Below the pieces are notes generated by a model. That model was not told the DNA's origin and did not search any database. It worked only from the letters and a program-made list of their open reading frames with translations. Shown here piece after piece: positions 28,040-36,961 of a DNA stretch of 64,000 nt. Positions within the stretch are counted from its first letter, which is position 1, and every line of letters starts with the position of its first letter. Where the stretch lies: contig CAWHUM010000014.1 of NCBI GenBank assembly GCA_963832445.1, positions 186,001 through 250,000 of the forward strand, in the 5' to 3' direction. Source of the DNA: AWTP1-13 sp963832445. Its GTDB lineage: Bacteria > Pseudomonadota > Alphaproteobacteria > Rhizobiales > Hyphomicrobiaceae. The position numbers were made by a program, and so were the translations under genes.

Positions 28040-29025
28040 CCCGGAGGGCGCGTCGCGCGAGGCCGGCGCTTGCGGGCGACGGGTTTCGCCACTTCCTCCG
28101 CTGCCGCCCTCTCGTGCTGCAGCTTGGCAACGCCCAACTCCTGCGCAGCTCGCCAATAGAGGCCGATGCGGCCGGTCAGGTCTTTGGCGGGCTCTGCAAA
28201 CAAACGGTCACCGCGGGGCTTGGCGAGTACCCTCAGCTCTTCCTGGAGCGATCGGCACATGGTGGTGAGCGTTGCAAGCTCCTCGCCCGACAGCACCACT
28301 TTGCCGCGTTCGGTCGCGAACGCCAACAGTACGTGCAGGTCATGGTCGGCGCCGAGCAGGCGCGCGACCTCCTTGGCCTCGTCGGCCCGCGCGGATATCA
28401 CCTCGGGCCAGCCCCCAGACAGCAGCTGCATGTGGCGCCAATGCTGTTGCACCGTCTTGCGCAACTCGTGAAAGGCTTCGTCGCCGGGCTTCTGGTAGGC
28501 TTCGTGGAAAGCGCGGCGGGCGCGCTTGTAGGAGCGCTCCAGCCCGGCGGCGACATGCTCGATCGTCAGGCTTCTATTCTCGACGCGGGTGAAGAAGAGG
28601 CGTGCCTGCTGCAGGGATTCCAGGGCCCGACGGCGCTGCGCTGAACTTTGGCGCGAGCCGCTGGCGCCGGCGCCGTTTGCCATCAGCTTGTTGAGCTGCT
28701 TGACGATCCGCTTCGGCAGACCCTCGAAGCGGTCCCTCAGCTTTTCCAGCGTCTGCTGCATCACGTACTGGTCGCGCGCGCTGGCCAGCAACCTGCCGAT
28801 GCCGGCGAGACGGTTGGCCTCGCGCTTGTACGTACTTTCTGGGAAGGCTGGGCGAACGAGGCGCAGAAGCGCGCGCATCCGCTTCAAACAACGGCGCGTG
28901 TCGTGGATGGCGGCGGCCGCGTCGCTGCGCCGGGCGAGGCGGGCCTCGGCGATCCCGATTTGCTCGAGGCCAACGCGACTGACGCCCTTGGCAATAGACT
29001 CGTTGACTGTCAGTCGATAGTTCAT
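27985..29025 (-). CDS. CHAD domain protein (without CYTH)
   Basis: 346-residue helical protein, a stand-alone CHAD domain (about 10-290). Conserved basic and His positions are seen in AAIHDTRRCLKRMRALLRLV, EAFHELRKTVQQHWRHMQLL and LLGADHDLHVLLAFA. CHAD domains bind polyphosphate and often localise to polyphosphate granules. The last 50 residues are low-complexity, basic and Pro/Arg-rich, and are read from the strand opposite the capD-like 3' end. It is the second CHAD protein in this window. Confidence 0.9.
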   Translation of the reverse strand: MNYRLTVNESIAKGVSRVGLEQIGIAEARLARRSDAAAAIHDTRRCLKRMRALLRLVRPAFPESTYKREANRLAGIGRLLASARDQYVMQQTLEKLRDRFEGLPKRIVKQLNKLMANGAGASGSRQSSAQRRRALESLQQARLFFTRVENRSLTIEHVAAGLERSYKRARRAFHEAYQKPGDEAFHELRKTVQQHWRHMQLLSGGWPEVISARADEAKEVARLLGADHDLHVLLAFATERGKVVLSGEELATLTTMCRSLQEELRVLAKPRGDRLFAEPAKDLTGRIGLYWRAAQELGVAKLQHERAAAEEVAKPVARKRRPRATRPPGQAASRGLPAPGSGSGGR

Positions 29026-29164
29026 AAACCCCGGCTACCGCACTTGCCGCACCAGCTACCAGCCTGGCGGCCCGCGATCAGCTTACCGGAAACGCAACCC
29101 GGCTGGGCGTCATAATTGCATCTTAACCGCTGCCGTTAACCGCTCGGGCGGCTTTACGGAAAGC

Positions 29165-29788
29165 TTAACGCCGGCAATGCTCTGCCCACGTCAGCCATTG
29201 GCGGACACGGGCTTCGGGATCGGCGTGGGTGAAGAAATCCGTGATAACGGCAACGCTGTCGGCGCCGGCTGCGACCACCCCGTCTGCGCGGTCCGGCGTG
29301 ATGCCGCCGATGGCAACCAGCGGCACCGCGCCGATGCGCAGCTTCCACTTGCCGATGCGGTCGAGCCCCTGCGGGGGCCATTTCATGACCTTGAGCTTGG
29401 TCTCGTAGATAGGTCCCAGCGCCACATAGTGAGGTGCTGCGGCCAACGCGACCTCCAGCTCCTCGTGGCTGTGTGTGCTGATGCCAAGTCTGACGCCGCG
29501 CTCCTTGATCGCCTGCACATCGGCACCGGCCAAGTCCTCCTGACCCAGGTGCACGAAGTCGGCCCCCAGCTCGAGCGCCTCGCGCCAGTAGTCGTTGACA
29601 ATGAGCTGGCAGCCGTGGCGGGCACACACCTCCATGCTAGTGGCGATCTCGCGGCGGATGGTGTCGCCACCGGCATCCTTGAGGCGAAGCTGTATGGTCT
29701 TGACGCCGAGCGGAACGAGGCGCCGCAGCCACGCGAGATCGGGCACTATCGGGTAGAAGATATCGAGGCCGCCGCGCGGGGGCGTCAT
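29165..29788 (-). CDS. thiE: Thiamine-phosphate synthase
   Basis: 207-residue TIM barrel joining HMP-diphosphate and HET-phosphate to thiamine phosphate. IQLRLKD, ELGADFVHLGQEDL, RLGISTHSHEE, YVALGPIYETKLK and the phosphate loop VAIGGITPDRA are all in the expected order. The ATG at 29788 overlaps the thiG stop (ATGA). Confidence 0.94.
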   Translation of the reverse strand: MTPPRGGLDIFYPIVPDLAWLRRLVPLGVKTIQLRLKDAGGDTIRREIATSMEVCARHGCQLIVNDYWREALELGADFVHLGQEDLAGADVQAIKERGVRLGISTHSHEELEVALAAAPHYVALGPIYETKLKVMKWPPQGLDRIGKWKLRIGAVPLVAIGGITPDRADGVVAAGADSVAVITDFFTHADPEARVRQWLTWAEHCRR

Positions 29789-30615
29789 TTCGGCTTGCCC
29801 AGATCGAAGAACGGCGTGCCGGCAACCGGCGTTGAGGGCGCCGCCATATCGCGCTTCTGCATCAGACCGGCTTCGAAGGCGATCCGGCCGGCCTCGATCG
29901 CCGCGGCAAAAGCCTGGGCCATGCGCACCGGATCGGCCGCGGCGGCAACCGCCGTGTTGAGCAGGATAGCGTCGTAGCCCATCTCCATGGCCTGCGCCGC
30001 GTGCGAGGGCGCGCCGATGCCGGCGTCGATGACGAGCGGGACGTCGGGGAAATACTCGCGCAGAGTCTTGAGCGCGTAGGGGTTGGCGAGACCACGCCCG
30101 CTGCCAATGGGGGCGCCCCACGGCATCAACACCCGACAACCGGCCGCCATCAGGCGCTCGGCAGCGATCAGATCCTCCGTCGTGTAGGGGAAGACCTTGA
30201 AGCCATCCTTTGTGAGGGCTGATGCGGCTTCGACCAGGCCGAACAGATCGGGCTGCAATGTATCGTCGTTGCCAATCACCTCGAGCTTGACCCAGTCGGT
30301 TGAGAACAGCTCGCGCGCCATCTGCGCGGTGGCGATGGCCTCCCTGGGCGTACGGCAGCCGGCGGTGTTGGGGAGCACGGCCACCCCCAGCGCCTTGATC
30401 AGATCGAAAAAGCGCTGGCCGGGGGCCGCGCGGGCCGTCTCGCGGCGCAAGGACACCGTGACGATCGAGGCCCCCGAGGCGCGCACCGCCTGGCTCATGA
30501 CCTGCGGCGAGGGAAAGCGCGCCGTGCCGATGAGCAGGCGCGAGGGTACCTGGACGCCATAGAGGCTCAGCGGCTTGGCCGGCACCGGCCGGGGGTCGTG
30601 CACGTTCATGGGCAA
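29785..30615 (-). CDS. thiG: Thiazole synthase
   Basis: Forms the thiazole ring from deoxyxylulose phosphate, ThiS-thiocarboxylate and a glycine-derived imine. 276 residues, with the Schiff-base Lys in DWVKLEVIGND and the phosphate site PWGAPIGSGRGLANP. The C-terminal tail after EAGLMQKR is typical in length. It is six bases after thiS and overlaps thiE, an operon thiS-thiG-thiE. thiO and thiC are not in the window. Confidence 0.96.
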   Translation of the reverse strand: MPMNVHDPRPVPAKPLSLYGVQVPSRLLIGTARFPSPQVMSQAVRASGASIVTVSLRRETARAAPGQRFFDLIKALGVAVLPNTAGCRTPREAIATAQMARELFSTDWVKLEVIGNDDTLQPDLFGLVEAASALTKDGFKVFPYTTEDLIAAERLMAAGCRVLMPWGAPIGSGRGLANPYALKTLREYFPDVPLVIDAGIGAPSHAAQAMEMGYDAILLNTAVAAAADPVRMAQAFAAAIEAGRIAFEAGLMQKRDMAAPSTPVAGTPFFDLGKPK

Positions 30616-30621
30616 AGCTTA

Positions 30622-30843
30622 TCAGCCGCCCTGGCGGGGCGCCACGATCTCGACCCTATCGCCTCGAGCAAGCTGGGTTGCGGCCCGGGCTTGCCTCGGC
30701 ACGAAGTCGCCGTTGAGCGCAGTTGCCACCTCGCCCTCGGCAAAGCCACGGCCGGCGACCAGCTCGGCCAGGGTGCCGGCCTCGGTCTCGGTCTCCTCGC
30801 CGTTGACGAGGATGGTGGTGCGGGTTGTGGCGTCGCGCTGCAT
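30622..30843 (-). CDS. thiS: Sulfur carrier protein ThiS
   Basis: 73-residue ubiquitin-like sulfur carrier ending in Gly-Gly (EIVAPRQGG), the site of thiocarboxylation. The first eight residues are an extension before TTILVNGEETETEAG. First gene of thiSGE. I looked for a TPP riboswitch upstream (CTGAGA and the downstream ACCTGATCTGG-type elements) and did not find one. Confidence 0.92.
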   Translation of the reverse strand: MQRDATTRTTILVNGEETETEAGTLAELVAGRGFAEGEVATALNGDFVPRQARAATQLARGDRVEIVAPRQGG

Positions 30844-31050
30844 AAGGACTTGTCTCGTCGAGAGTTATGTGCGGCGGATCCCCTTCCGATGCAAGGCCGG
30901 AGCGGCTGTCATAGTCGCACCACCGGGAGCAAAAGATCGTTCAGCGCCGCGGAGAAACCACGAAATCGTTGCATGTCCCTTTGGCGCTGGGGGTTGCAGC
31001 CGTCGGGCGAGACATCGCATAACGCCGCATTCGGCGCCGGAGGGAAGCGG

Positions 31051-32385
31051 ATGTTCACGGAGTTGATGACCTCGCGGCGCTTCGCATCACTGTTCTGGTG
31101 TCAATTCTGCTCGGCGCTCAACGACAACTCGCTCAAGAACGCGCTTGTCATGTTGATCCTGTTCGGGCTCGGCGGGACCGCGGGTTCCTACGGGCCGACG
31201 CTGGTGACGCTCGCCGGTGTCGTGCTGATCGCGCCGTTCTTCATCCTGTCGGGGCTCGGCGGCGAGCTGGCCGACCGTTACGACAAGGCGCAGGTCGCCG
31301 CCTACATCAAGCTCGCCGAGATCCCGATGGCCGCGCTGGCGGCGGCCGGTTTCTACCTGCACTCGGTGCCCATCCTGTTCATCGCACTCGGCCTGTTCGG
31401 AGCCGTCGCGGCGCTGTTCGGGCCGGTCAAGTACGGCATTCTGCCGGAAAAGCTGGCGATGGCCGAGTTGCCCGCCGGCAACGCGCTGGTAGAGGGCGCA
31501 ACCTTTGTCGCCATTCTGGCCGGCACCATCGCCGGCGGGGTCGCGGTCACCGCCAGCAGCAGGCCTGAGATCGTGGCGGGCTTGATCGTTACTTTCGCGA
31601 TTGCGTCGTGGCTGTTCGCGCGCGGGATACCGTCGGCGGGGCCTGCTGCGCCAAACCTTCCCATCACGCGTAACGTGTGGACATCGACCCTCACCCTGCT
31701 GCGCGAGCTCGGGGGCGATGCGCGATTGTGGGCTGGCGGACATATCACATCGTGGTTCTGGCTGATGGGCTCGGTCGCGTTGGCGCTGCTCCCGACCATG
31801 GTCAAGGAAAACCTCGGCGGCACGGAGGGCGTGGTGACGCTGGGGCTTGCAACGTTCGTGATCGGCGTCGCCGTGGGGTCCGTTCTTGCTGCGCGTGCCA
31901 GTCACGGCGCGCCCAACCTCGCGCTGGTGCCGCTGGGTGGGGTGCTGATCGGCATCTGCGCGCTGGCGCTCGGCTGGCTTGGGGCAACGCTGTCGCCCGG
32001 GGAGGCGCCGGTGGGCCCTGCTGCGGTATTGGGGTCGGGAAGCGGGCTCGCGGTGCTTGCTGCTCTGTGCGGGCTCACCATCGCCGGCGGGCTCTACATG
32101 GTGCCGGCAATGGCCGCCGTGCAGGTGTGGTCGCCGTCCGAGCGGCGTGCCCGCGTGATCGCCGCGATCAACGTTATGAATGCGGCATACATGCTGGGCG
32201 GCGGAGCGGTCGTCGCCGGCCTACAGGCGGCCGGCGTGAGCGCAGGGAGCTTGTTCACAGCGCTCGGCGTGCTGAGCTTTGCCGCGACGCTATACGCTGT
32301 CCGCGCGTGGGGTTTCGCGCTCAACGGCAACCTCGGTCGCGTAATGCTGCGCCTTTCCTTCACGCGCAGGGAAGGCGCCCGCTAG
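31051..32385 (+). CDS. MFS transporter, LplT-like
   Basis: 444-residue, 12-helix major facilitator protein. The start MFTELMTSRRFASLFWCQFC and SALNDNSLKNALVMLILFG, and LFGPVKYGILPEKL further on, are characteristic of LplT and of the transporter half of LplT-Aas fusions, which flip lysophospholipids inward for re-acylation. The acyltransferase and acyl-ACP synthetase domains of the fusion are absent here. The ATG at 31051 has GGAGGG upstream. It converges with phoX, seven bases apart. Confidence 0.86.
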   Translation: MFTELMTSRRFASLFWCQFCSALNDNSLKNALVMLILFGLGGTAGSYGPTLVTLAGVVLIAPFFILSGLGGELADRYDKAQVAAYIKLAEIPMAALAAAGFYLHSVPILFIALGLFGAVAALFGPVKYGILPEKLAMAELPAGNALVEGATFVAILAGTIAGGVAVTASSRPEIVAGLIVTFAIASWLFARGIPSAGPAAPNLPITRNVWTSTLTLLRELGGDARLWAGGHITSWFWLMGSVALALLPTMVKENLGGTEGVVTLGLATFVIGVAVGSVLAARASHGAPNLALVPLGGVLIGICALALGWLGATLSPGEAPVGPAAVLGSGSGLAVLAALCGLTIAGGLYMVPAMAAVQVWSPSERRARVIAAINVMNAAYMLGGGAVVAGLQAAGVSAGSLFTALGVLSFAATLYAVRAWGFALNGNLGRVMLRLSFTRREGAR

Positions 32386-32392
32386 GCCGGGC

Positions 32393-34393
32393 TCACACCG
32401 CGATCTTGCCGCCGCCCTTCCTGGTGATGGCCACCACGGAGGGGCGCGGCGGCATCCCCTCCTTGAAGTCGGGCCAGCGTGTCGACGGCTTTTCGAAGGT
32501 AGCAAGCACTTTCGGGTCCTCCGATTCACCCGGATGCTGGATGGCGACGAACAACGTCTCCATGTCCGGCGTGAAGCACGGACCGCACAGCTCGGCACCG
32601 TTGGGGCAGCGAAAGAACAGTTTGGAGGTCCCGCGCGCGGCTCCTTCCGTTTCCATGGCCCACACGCCGTCTGCGCGGCCCGTGGCCGCGGGCGAGTTGC
32701 CGTCGGTGGCGATCCATAGGCGGCCGCTGGCATCCACCACACAGTTGTCCGGCATACCGAACCAGCCGTCCCTGGAGGTAGCAGGATTGAAGGTGGCGCC
32801 GACTGCTGCAATCGACGGATCTCCGCATCTGACCAGGATCTCCCAGCGGAACTTGGTGGAGGCGTGATCGCCGCCGTCGGGGATCATCTCGATGATGTGG
32901 CCGAACAGGTTGTTGGCGCGCGGGTTGGCGGCGTTCACGCGCCTTTCGGGGTTCGAGCCGTCCTCCGGCTGGCGCTGTGAATTGTTGGTCAGCATCAAAT
33001 AGACCTTGCCGGTCACAAGGTTGACGTCGATGTCCTCCGGCCGGTCCATCTTGGTGGCACCCAGTACGTCGGCTGCGAGGCGCGCGTGGATGAGGACATC
33101 GCCCTGGTCCCTGAAGCCGTTCTCGGCGGTGAGCTTGCCCTGGCCGTGCACCAGAGGCAGCCACTCGCCGGTGCCGTCTGCATTGTAGCGGGCGACGTAG
33201 AGCGTACCCTTGTCGAGGATATCCTTGTTGGCGGCACGGTAGCCCGGGTCGACCTTGCCCTCGGTGACGAACTTGTAGACGTAGTCGAAGCGTTCATCGT
33301 CGCCGGAGTAGACGACGAAGCGGCCGTCCTTGTTGACGACGTTGCCGGCGCCCTCGTGCTTGAAGCGGCCGAGCGCCGTGCGCTTGACCGGCGCCGAGGC
33401 GGGATCGAGCGGATCGATCTCGACGACCCAGCCGAAGCGGTTGACCTCGTTGGGCTCCTTCTCGAAGTCGAAGCGGTCGTAGTACTGGCCCCAGTTGTAC
33501 CACTCGCCCGGTGCGCCGTAGCGCTGAAGCGCCTTGACATCCGGGCTAGAGGCTGCCGCCTTCCGGTTCCAAAAGTAGCCGTGGAAGTTCTCCTCGCAGG
33601 TGAGCCACGTGCCCCACGGTGTGATGGCACCCGCGCAGTTGTTGAGCATGCCGAACACCTTGGTGCCGGTGGGATCGGCCTTGGTGCGCATGCGCTCGTG
33701 CCCGGCCACGGGACCTGAGATCTTCATCTCGGTCGAGGCCGTGATGCGGCGCGCGTATTTGCTGCCCTGCACCACCGACCACTTGCCGTCCCCGCCGCGT
33801 GCGATCTCTATCACCGCGCCACCGTGGGCGGCCATTTCGATGTCGACGAGGTCCTTGGTCATGTCGGCGAACTTCTTCGCCCCGTCCTGCCGGCCGATGC
33901 CCGGAAACATCAGCTCCTCGTTGGTGTACTCGTGATTGACCACGAGCAGTCCGCGCCGCGAGCCTTCGAGCGGGATGTAGCCGAGGAAGTCGTTGTTGTA
34001 GCCGAACTGCCCGGTCTGGGTCGCCGCTGTCTGCTTTGCCGGATCGAAGTCGGCCGCGTCGGCCATGACCTTGTCGCCCCAGCGGACCAGCACGTCGGCG
34101 TCGTAGCCCTCTGCTACATGGTGGTTCTCATCGGAGCCGGCGGCGACCTCCCTGAAATTGAACGACGGGGTGGTGTTGGAGCCCTCGGTACGCGCCTTGG
34201 TTGCGGCCAACAGCGCCAAGGGGGAGACGCTGGCCGCGATGGTCGTTGCCGCCAGCGCGCCGCGCATCAAATCCCGGCGCGACAGGCGCGCGGCGATGAT
34301 GTCCCCGATGGTCGGATTGCTGGTCGGATTTGAGCCGATGTCCTCGCTCTCCTCGAACTGGACCGAACGGGGCAGGCGATCCAACTCGCTCAT
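32393..34393 (-). CDS. PhoX-family alkaline phosphatase (DUF839), Tat-exported
   Basis: 666-residue protein of the PhoX group: Ca2+/Fe3+-dependent phosphomonoesterases exported by the Tat pathway. A twin-Arg signal (ARLSRRDLMRGALAATTIAA) lies around residues 35-60 after a cytoplasmic-type leader (SNPTSNPTIGDIIAARLSRR) often seen in these proteins. Family motifs include NHEYTNEELMFPG, TWLTCEENFHGYFWN, RFKHEGAGNVV and MDRPEDIDVN. No Pho box is obvious upstream. Confidence 0.92.
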   Translation of the reverse strand: MSELDRLPRSVQFEESEDIGSNPTSNPTIGDIIAARLSRRDLMRGALAATTIAASVSPLALLAATKARTEGSNTTPSFNFREVAAGSDENHHVAEGYDADVLVRWGDKVMADAADFDPAKQTAATQTGQFGYNNDFLGYIPLEGSRRGLLVVNHEYTNEELMFPGIGRQDGAKKFADMTKDLVDIEMAAHGGAVIEIARGGDGKWSVVQGSKYARRITASTEMKISGPVAGHERMRTKADPTGTKVFGMLNNCAGAITPWGTWLTCEENFHGYFWNRKAAASSPDVKALQRYGAPGEWYNWGQYYDRFDFEKEPNEVNRFGWVVEIDPLDPASAPVKRTALGRFKHEGAGNVVNKDGRFVVYSGDDERFDYVYKFVTEGKVDPGYRAANKDILDKGTLYVARYNADGTGEWLPLVHGQGKLTAENGFRDQGDVLIHARLAADVLGATKMDRPEDIDVNLVTGKVYLMLTNNSQRQPEDGSNPERRVNAANPRANNLFGHIIEMIPDGGDHASTKFRWEILVRCGDPSIAAVGATFNPATSRDGWFGMPDNCVVDASGRLWIATDGNSPAATGRADGVWAMETEGAARGTSKLFFRCPNGAELCGPCFTPDMETLFVAIQHPGESEDPKVLATFEKPSTRWPDFKEGMPPRPSVVAITRKGGGKIAV

Positions 34394-34505
34394 GGCAGTA
34401 CCCTCCTTGCGCAAAGTCGCGCCGCGCGCTTTGAGCGGCGGCCAACATTAGGCGCGCTGCTTATACGAGATGTGACACTTGGCTGTCCTGGCGCCGGTGC
34501 CGCAG

Positions 34506-35288
34506 CTAGGTGCGCCAGCCCGAGTGAATAGCGGCAATGCCGCCCGACAGATTGCGGTAGGCGACGCGCGAGAAATTGGCCGCGCGGATCATGTCGGCGA
34601 ACTTCTCCTGCCTGGGGAATTTGCGGATGCTCTCGACCAGGTAGCGGTAAGCCTCGGCATTGCCGGCGGCTAGCGCGCCGAGGCGCGGGATCACCTCGAA
34701 GGAGTGGAAGTCGTACACGCGGTCGAGCAGTGGCACCTCGCAGTGGGAAAACTCAAGGCACAGGAAGCGGCCGCCTGGCCTCAGCACGCGGTAAGCCTCG
34801 GCAAGCGCCCTGTCGATGTGGGTGACGTTGCGCATGCCGAAGCCGATCGTGTAGGCGTCAAAGGCTTTGTCGGGGAACGGCAGCGCCTCGGCGTTACCGA
34901 TGGCGAACTCGACGCGCTCGCCAAAGCGCGCGAGCCGCTTGCGGCCGACGGCCACCATCTCGGGGTTGATGTCGAACAGCAGCGCCTTGCAGCCGCTGCC
35001 GCCGCCGGCGAGAAGGCGCTCGGCGATGTCGCCCGTGCCGCCGGCAACGTCCAGCAGGCGAAAGGCCTGGGCGGATCGCGGCGGCGCCATCCAGGTGATG
35101 ACGTCGTCCTTCCAGAGCCGGTGCAGGCCGCCCGACATCAGGTCGTTCATCAGGTCGTAGCGCGGCGCGACGGCGGAGAAGATGTCGTTGATGAGGCCCT
35201 GGCGCGCCTCCTCCGGCACGGCCTTGTAGCCGAAGGAGACCGTGTCGGCTGTGGGCGGCGGGTCGGCTTTTGTGGAATTGCTGGCCAT
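34506..35288 (-). CDS. ubiE: Demethylmenaquinone/2-methoxy-6-polyprenyl-1,4-benzoquinol methyltransferase
   Basis: SAM-dependent C-methyltransferase of ubiquinone (and menaquinone) synthesis. 260 residues with VAPRYDLMNDLMSGGLHRLW, the SAM site LLDVAGGTGDIAERL, NAEALPFPDKAFD, and YTIGFGMRNVTHIDRALAE. The start at 35288 (MASNSTK) is taken; an ATG four codons upstream is also possible. ubiB, its common neighbour, is not here. Confidence 0.96.
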   Translation of the reverse strand: MASNSTKADPPPTADTVSFGYKAVPEEARQGLINDIFSAVAPRYDLMNDLMSGGLHRLWKDDVITWMAPPRSAQAFRLLDVAGGTGDIAERLLAGGGSGCKALLFDINPEMVAVGRKRLARFGERVEFAIGNAEALPFPDKAFDAYTIGFGMRNVTHIDRALAEAYRVLRPGGRFLCLEFSHCEVPLLDRVYDFHSFEVIPRLGALAAGNAEAYRYLVESIRKFPRQEKFADMIRAANFSRVAYRNLSGGIAAIHSGWRT

Positions 35289-35298
35289 CAAGTACGTC

Positions 35299-35321
35299 AT
35301 ACCGGGGCTTGTCCCCGGTAT
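35299..35321. repeat. Palindromic intergenic repeat unit
   Basis: ATACCGGGG-CTTGT-CCCCGGTAT forms a 9-bp stem. Flanks GTC before and CCAG after match the half units of the element at 6506-6628, so this is a single REP-like unit. It lies in the 37-base space between the ubiE start and the dehalogenase end and could act on the transcript. Confidence 0.7.
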
Positions 35322-35325
35322 CCAG

Positions 35326-36207
35326 TCACCCGAAGAACCTCGCGAAGTACGCCAGCACCTCGCCGGGCGCCTCCTCGGCCAGGTAGTGGCCGCTGGCGAC
35401 GGGGCCGCCCGTCACTTCGGCTGCGCAATACTGCCGCCAGATGGCGAGCGGCTCATACCACTTGCCGATCTTGCCTTTCGAGCCCCACAGCACCAGGAGA
35501 GGACATTGGACCTTGACGCCGGCAGTGCGCGAGGCGCGGTCGTGCTCCAGGTCGATGGTGGCGGCGGCGCGATAGTCCTCGCACATGCCCCGGATCATCT
35601 CGGGGTTGCGCGCGGCGGCGAGATAGTCGGCGAGCGCTTGCGGGTGAAAGAAGCCCTCGCCCTTGGGCTCGCGCGAGGTGTGCGTCCTGAACCAGATGTC
35701 CGGAGCTGCGCTGATCAGGTCCTCCGGGAAGGGATGCGGCTGGGCGAACCAGAACCAGTGGTAGTAGCCGAGTGCGAAGCTCATGTCGGCGCGCTCGAAG
35801 TGCTCGATGGTGGGCACGATGTCCAGGACGGCAAGCTTCTCCACGCGCTCGGGATAGTCGAGTGCCAGGCGGTGCGCGACGCGCGCGCCGCGGTCGTGGC
35901 TGCCGACGAGGAAGCGCTCGTGCCCGAAGTGCTTCATCACCTCGACCATGTCGCGGGCCATCACCTTCTTGGCGTAGGGCGCGTGGTCGGGCGTGGCGGG
36001 TGGCTTGAGTGATTGGCCATAGCCGCGCAGGTCGGGGCAGATCACCGTGAAGCGCTTGGCCAGCTCGGGCGCAACCGCGTGCCACATGGCGTGCGTCTGC
36101 GGGTTGCCGTGCAGCAGCAGGAGCGGCGGGCCCGAGCCGCCGCGCCGCAGCCTGATCGGCCCGTCGGCGACGGCGATGGTTTCGAGTGTGAAGCCTGGAA
36201 AGAACAT
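35326..36207 (-). CDS. Alpha/beta hydrolase, haloacetate (fluoroacetate) dehalogenase-like
   Basis: 293-residue alpha/beta hydrolase. The nucleophile elbow is GSHDRGARVAHRLALDYP, with Asp as nucleophile and the HDRG pattern of fluoroacetate dehalogenases. The oxyanion segment is LLLLHGNPQTHAMWH and the catalytic His is in SGHYLAEEAP. An Asp nucleophile separates it from Ser esterases, but epoxide hydrolases also use Asp, so activity on haloacetates is likely, not proven. It is upstream of ubiE on the same strand and about 37 bases away. Confidence 0.82.
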   Translation of the reverse strand: MFFPGFTLETIAVADGPIRLRRGGSGPPLLLLHGNPQTHAMWHAVAPELAKRFTVICPDLRGYGQSLKPPATPDHAPYAKKVMARDMVEVMKHFGHERFLVGSHDRGARVAHRLALDYPERVEKLAVLDIVPTIEHFERADMSFALGYYHWFWFAQPHPFPEDLISAAPDIWFRTHTSREPKGEGFFHPQALADYLAAARNPEMIRGMCEDYRAAATIDLEHDRASRTAGVKVQCPLLVLWGSKGKIGKWYEPLAIWRQYCAAEVTGGPVASGHYLAEEAPGEVLAYFARFFG

Positions 36208-36319
36208 GGGCGTGCGCTCCTAGTGTCCTGATCGCGAAATTCGTCTCACCGTGCGTAGCCAATTCGCCAGCGGCGGGGAAGCCCGGCGGCGTGGCATGTG
36301 TGGCTGCCCCTCACCCCGG

Positions 36320-36345
36320 CCCTCTCCCCGCAAGCGGGGAGAGGG
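36320..36345. repeat. Hairpin-forming intergenic repeat
   Basis: CCCTCTCCCCGC-AA-GCGGGGAGAGGG is a perfect 12-bp inverted repeat (12 bases each side), within the phrase CCCTCACCCC...GAGGGAGCGAG that occurs widely between genes in alphaproteobacteria. It lies downstream of no gene on the plus strand and upstream of the dehalogenase gene. Confidence 0.7.
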
Positions 36346-36961
36346 AGCGAGCCATGGCGCGTGCGCAGGACCACAGGTTTGGCGGGCGGGGATAAGGAAT
36401 TTGGTTTCATAATGTATGTAGGCGGAGGATGACGGCGCCCGCGCTGTGCTTTCCTGCGCGTGCCCCGGAGATGGGAAGCGCGGCAATCCTGGAGCCGCAG
36501 CCCAGCACAGGAGCCGGGGGCGGCAGTCCGATCGCCTCGCCTGGCATGGTGGACAGATCATCCAAGCGTCAGGAGTGGGGCCCGGATGCAGCGAAGTCGT
36601 GGACGACAAGCCTCTTCGGCAAGGTGAGCTGACCTAGCAAGCGTCGAAGACGGCCCGGATGCGACCGAGCAGGGCGTTCTTTGCGCTCAGTAGCCGGCAC
36701 TAACGATCACCCAGGTCATCGGGCGCAGCCCGAACGCCCTGCTTCTCCTCCCCAACCCTCGAGGCCCGACGGCCGGCGAGGCTGAAACTGTTGCCGCACA
36801 ACACCTCGAGCGGAACGCCGCTGCGAGGCCAAAGGCGCTTGCAGCAGCGCAAGCGGGATGCGCAGTCCTTTTTGCGGACGCGACTGTAAGGCCCTTGGGT
36901 TGCGCGGGTCGGCAGGCTACACTTGCTCGTCATAGTTCAGTCTCGGGCTTTCTCGACCTCC
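36346..36961. other. Gene-free stretch upstream of nadD
   Basis: About 615 bases with several short open frames but no convincing ribosome site or family match. In many relatives proA or obgE-proB-proA precedes nadD; neither is here, so this junction may be a rearrangement point. The nadD promoter must lie near its right end. Confidence 0.5.

Noticed and set aside
29100..29164. CtrA-type TTAA-N7-TTAA site between CHAD and thiE
   Set aside because: Repeated TTAAC occurs but the spacing is nine, not seven, and the position is between a gene start and a gene end without a clear target.
30844..31050. TPP riboswitch upstream of thiS
   Set aside because: The CTGAGA and downstream consensus elements are absent on either strand.
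36429..36900. Short frames between the dehalogenase gene and nadD
   Set aside because: No ribosome sites and no recognisable family; part of a repeat-containing intergenic region.
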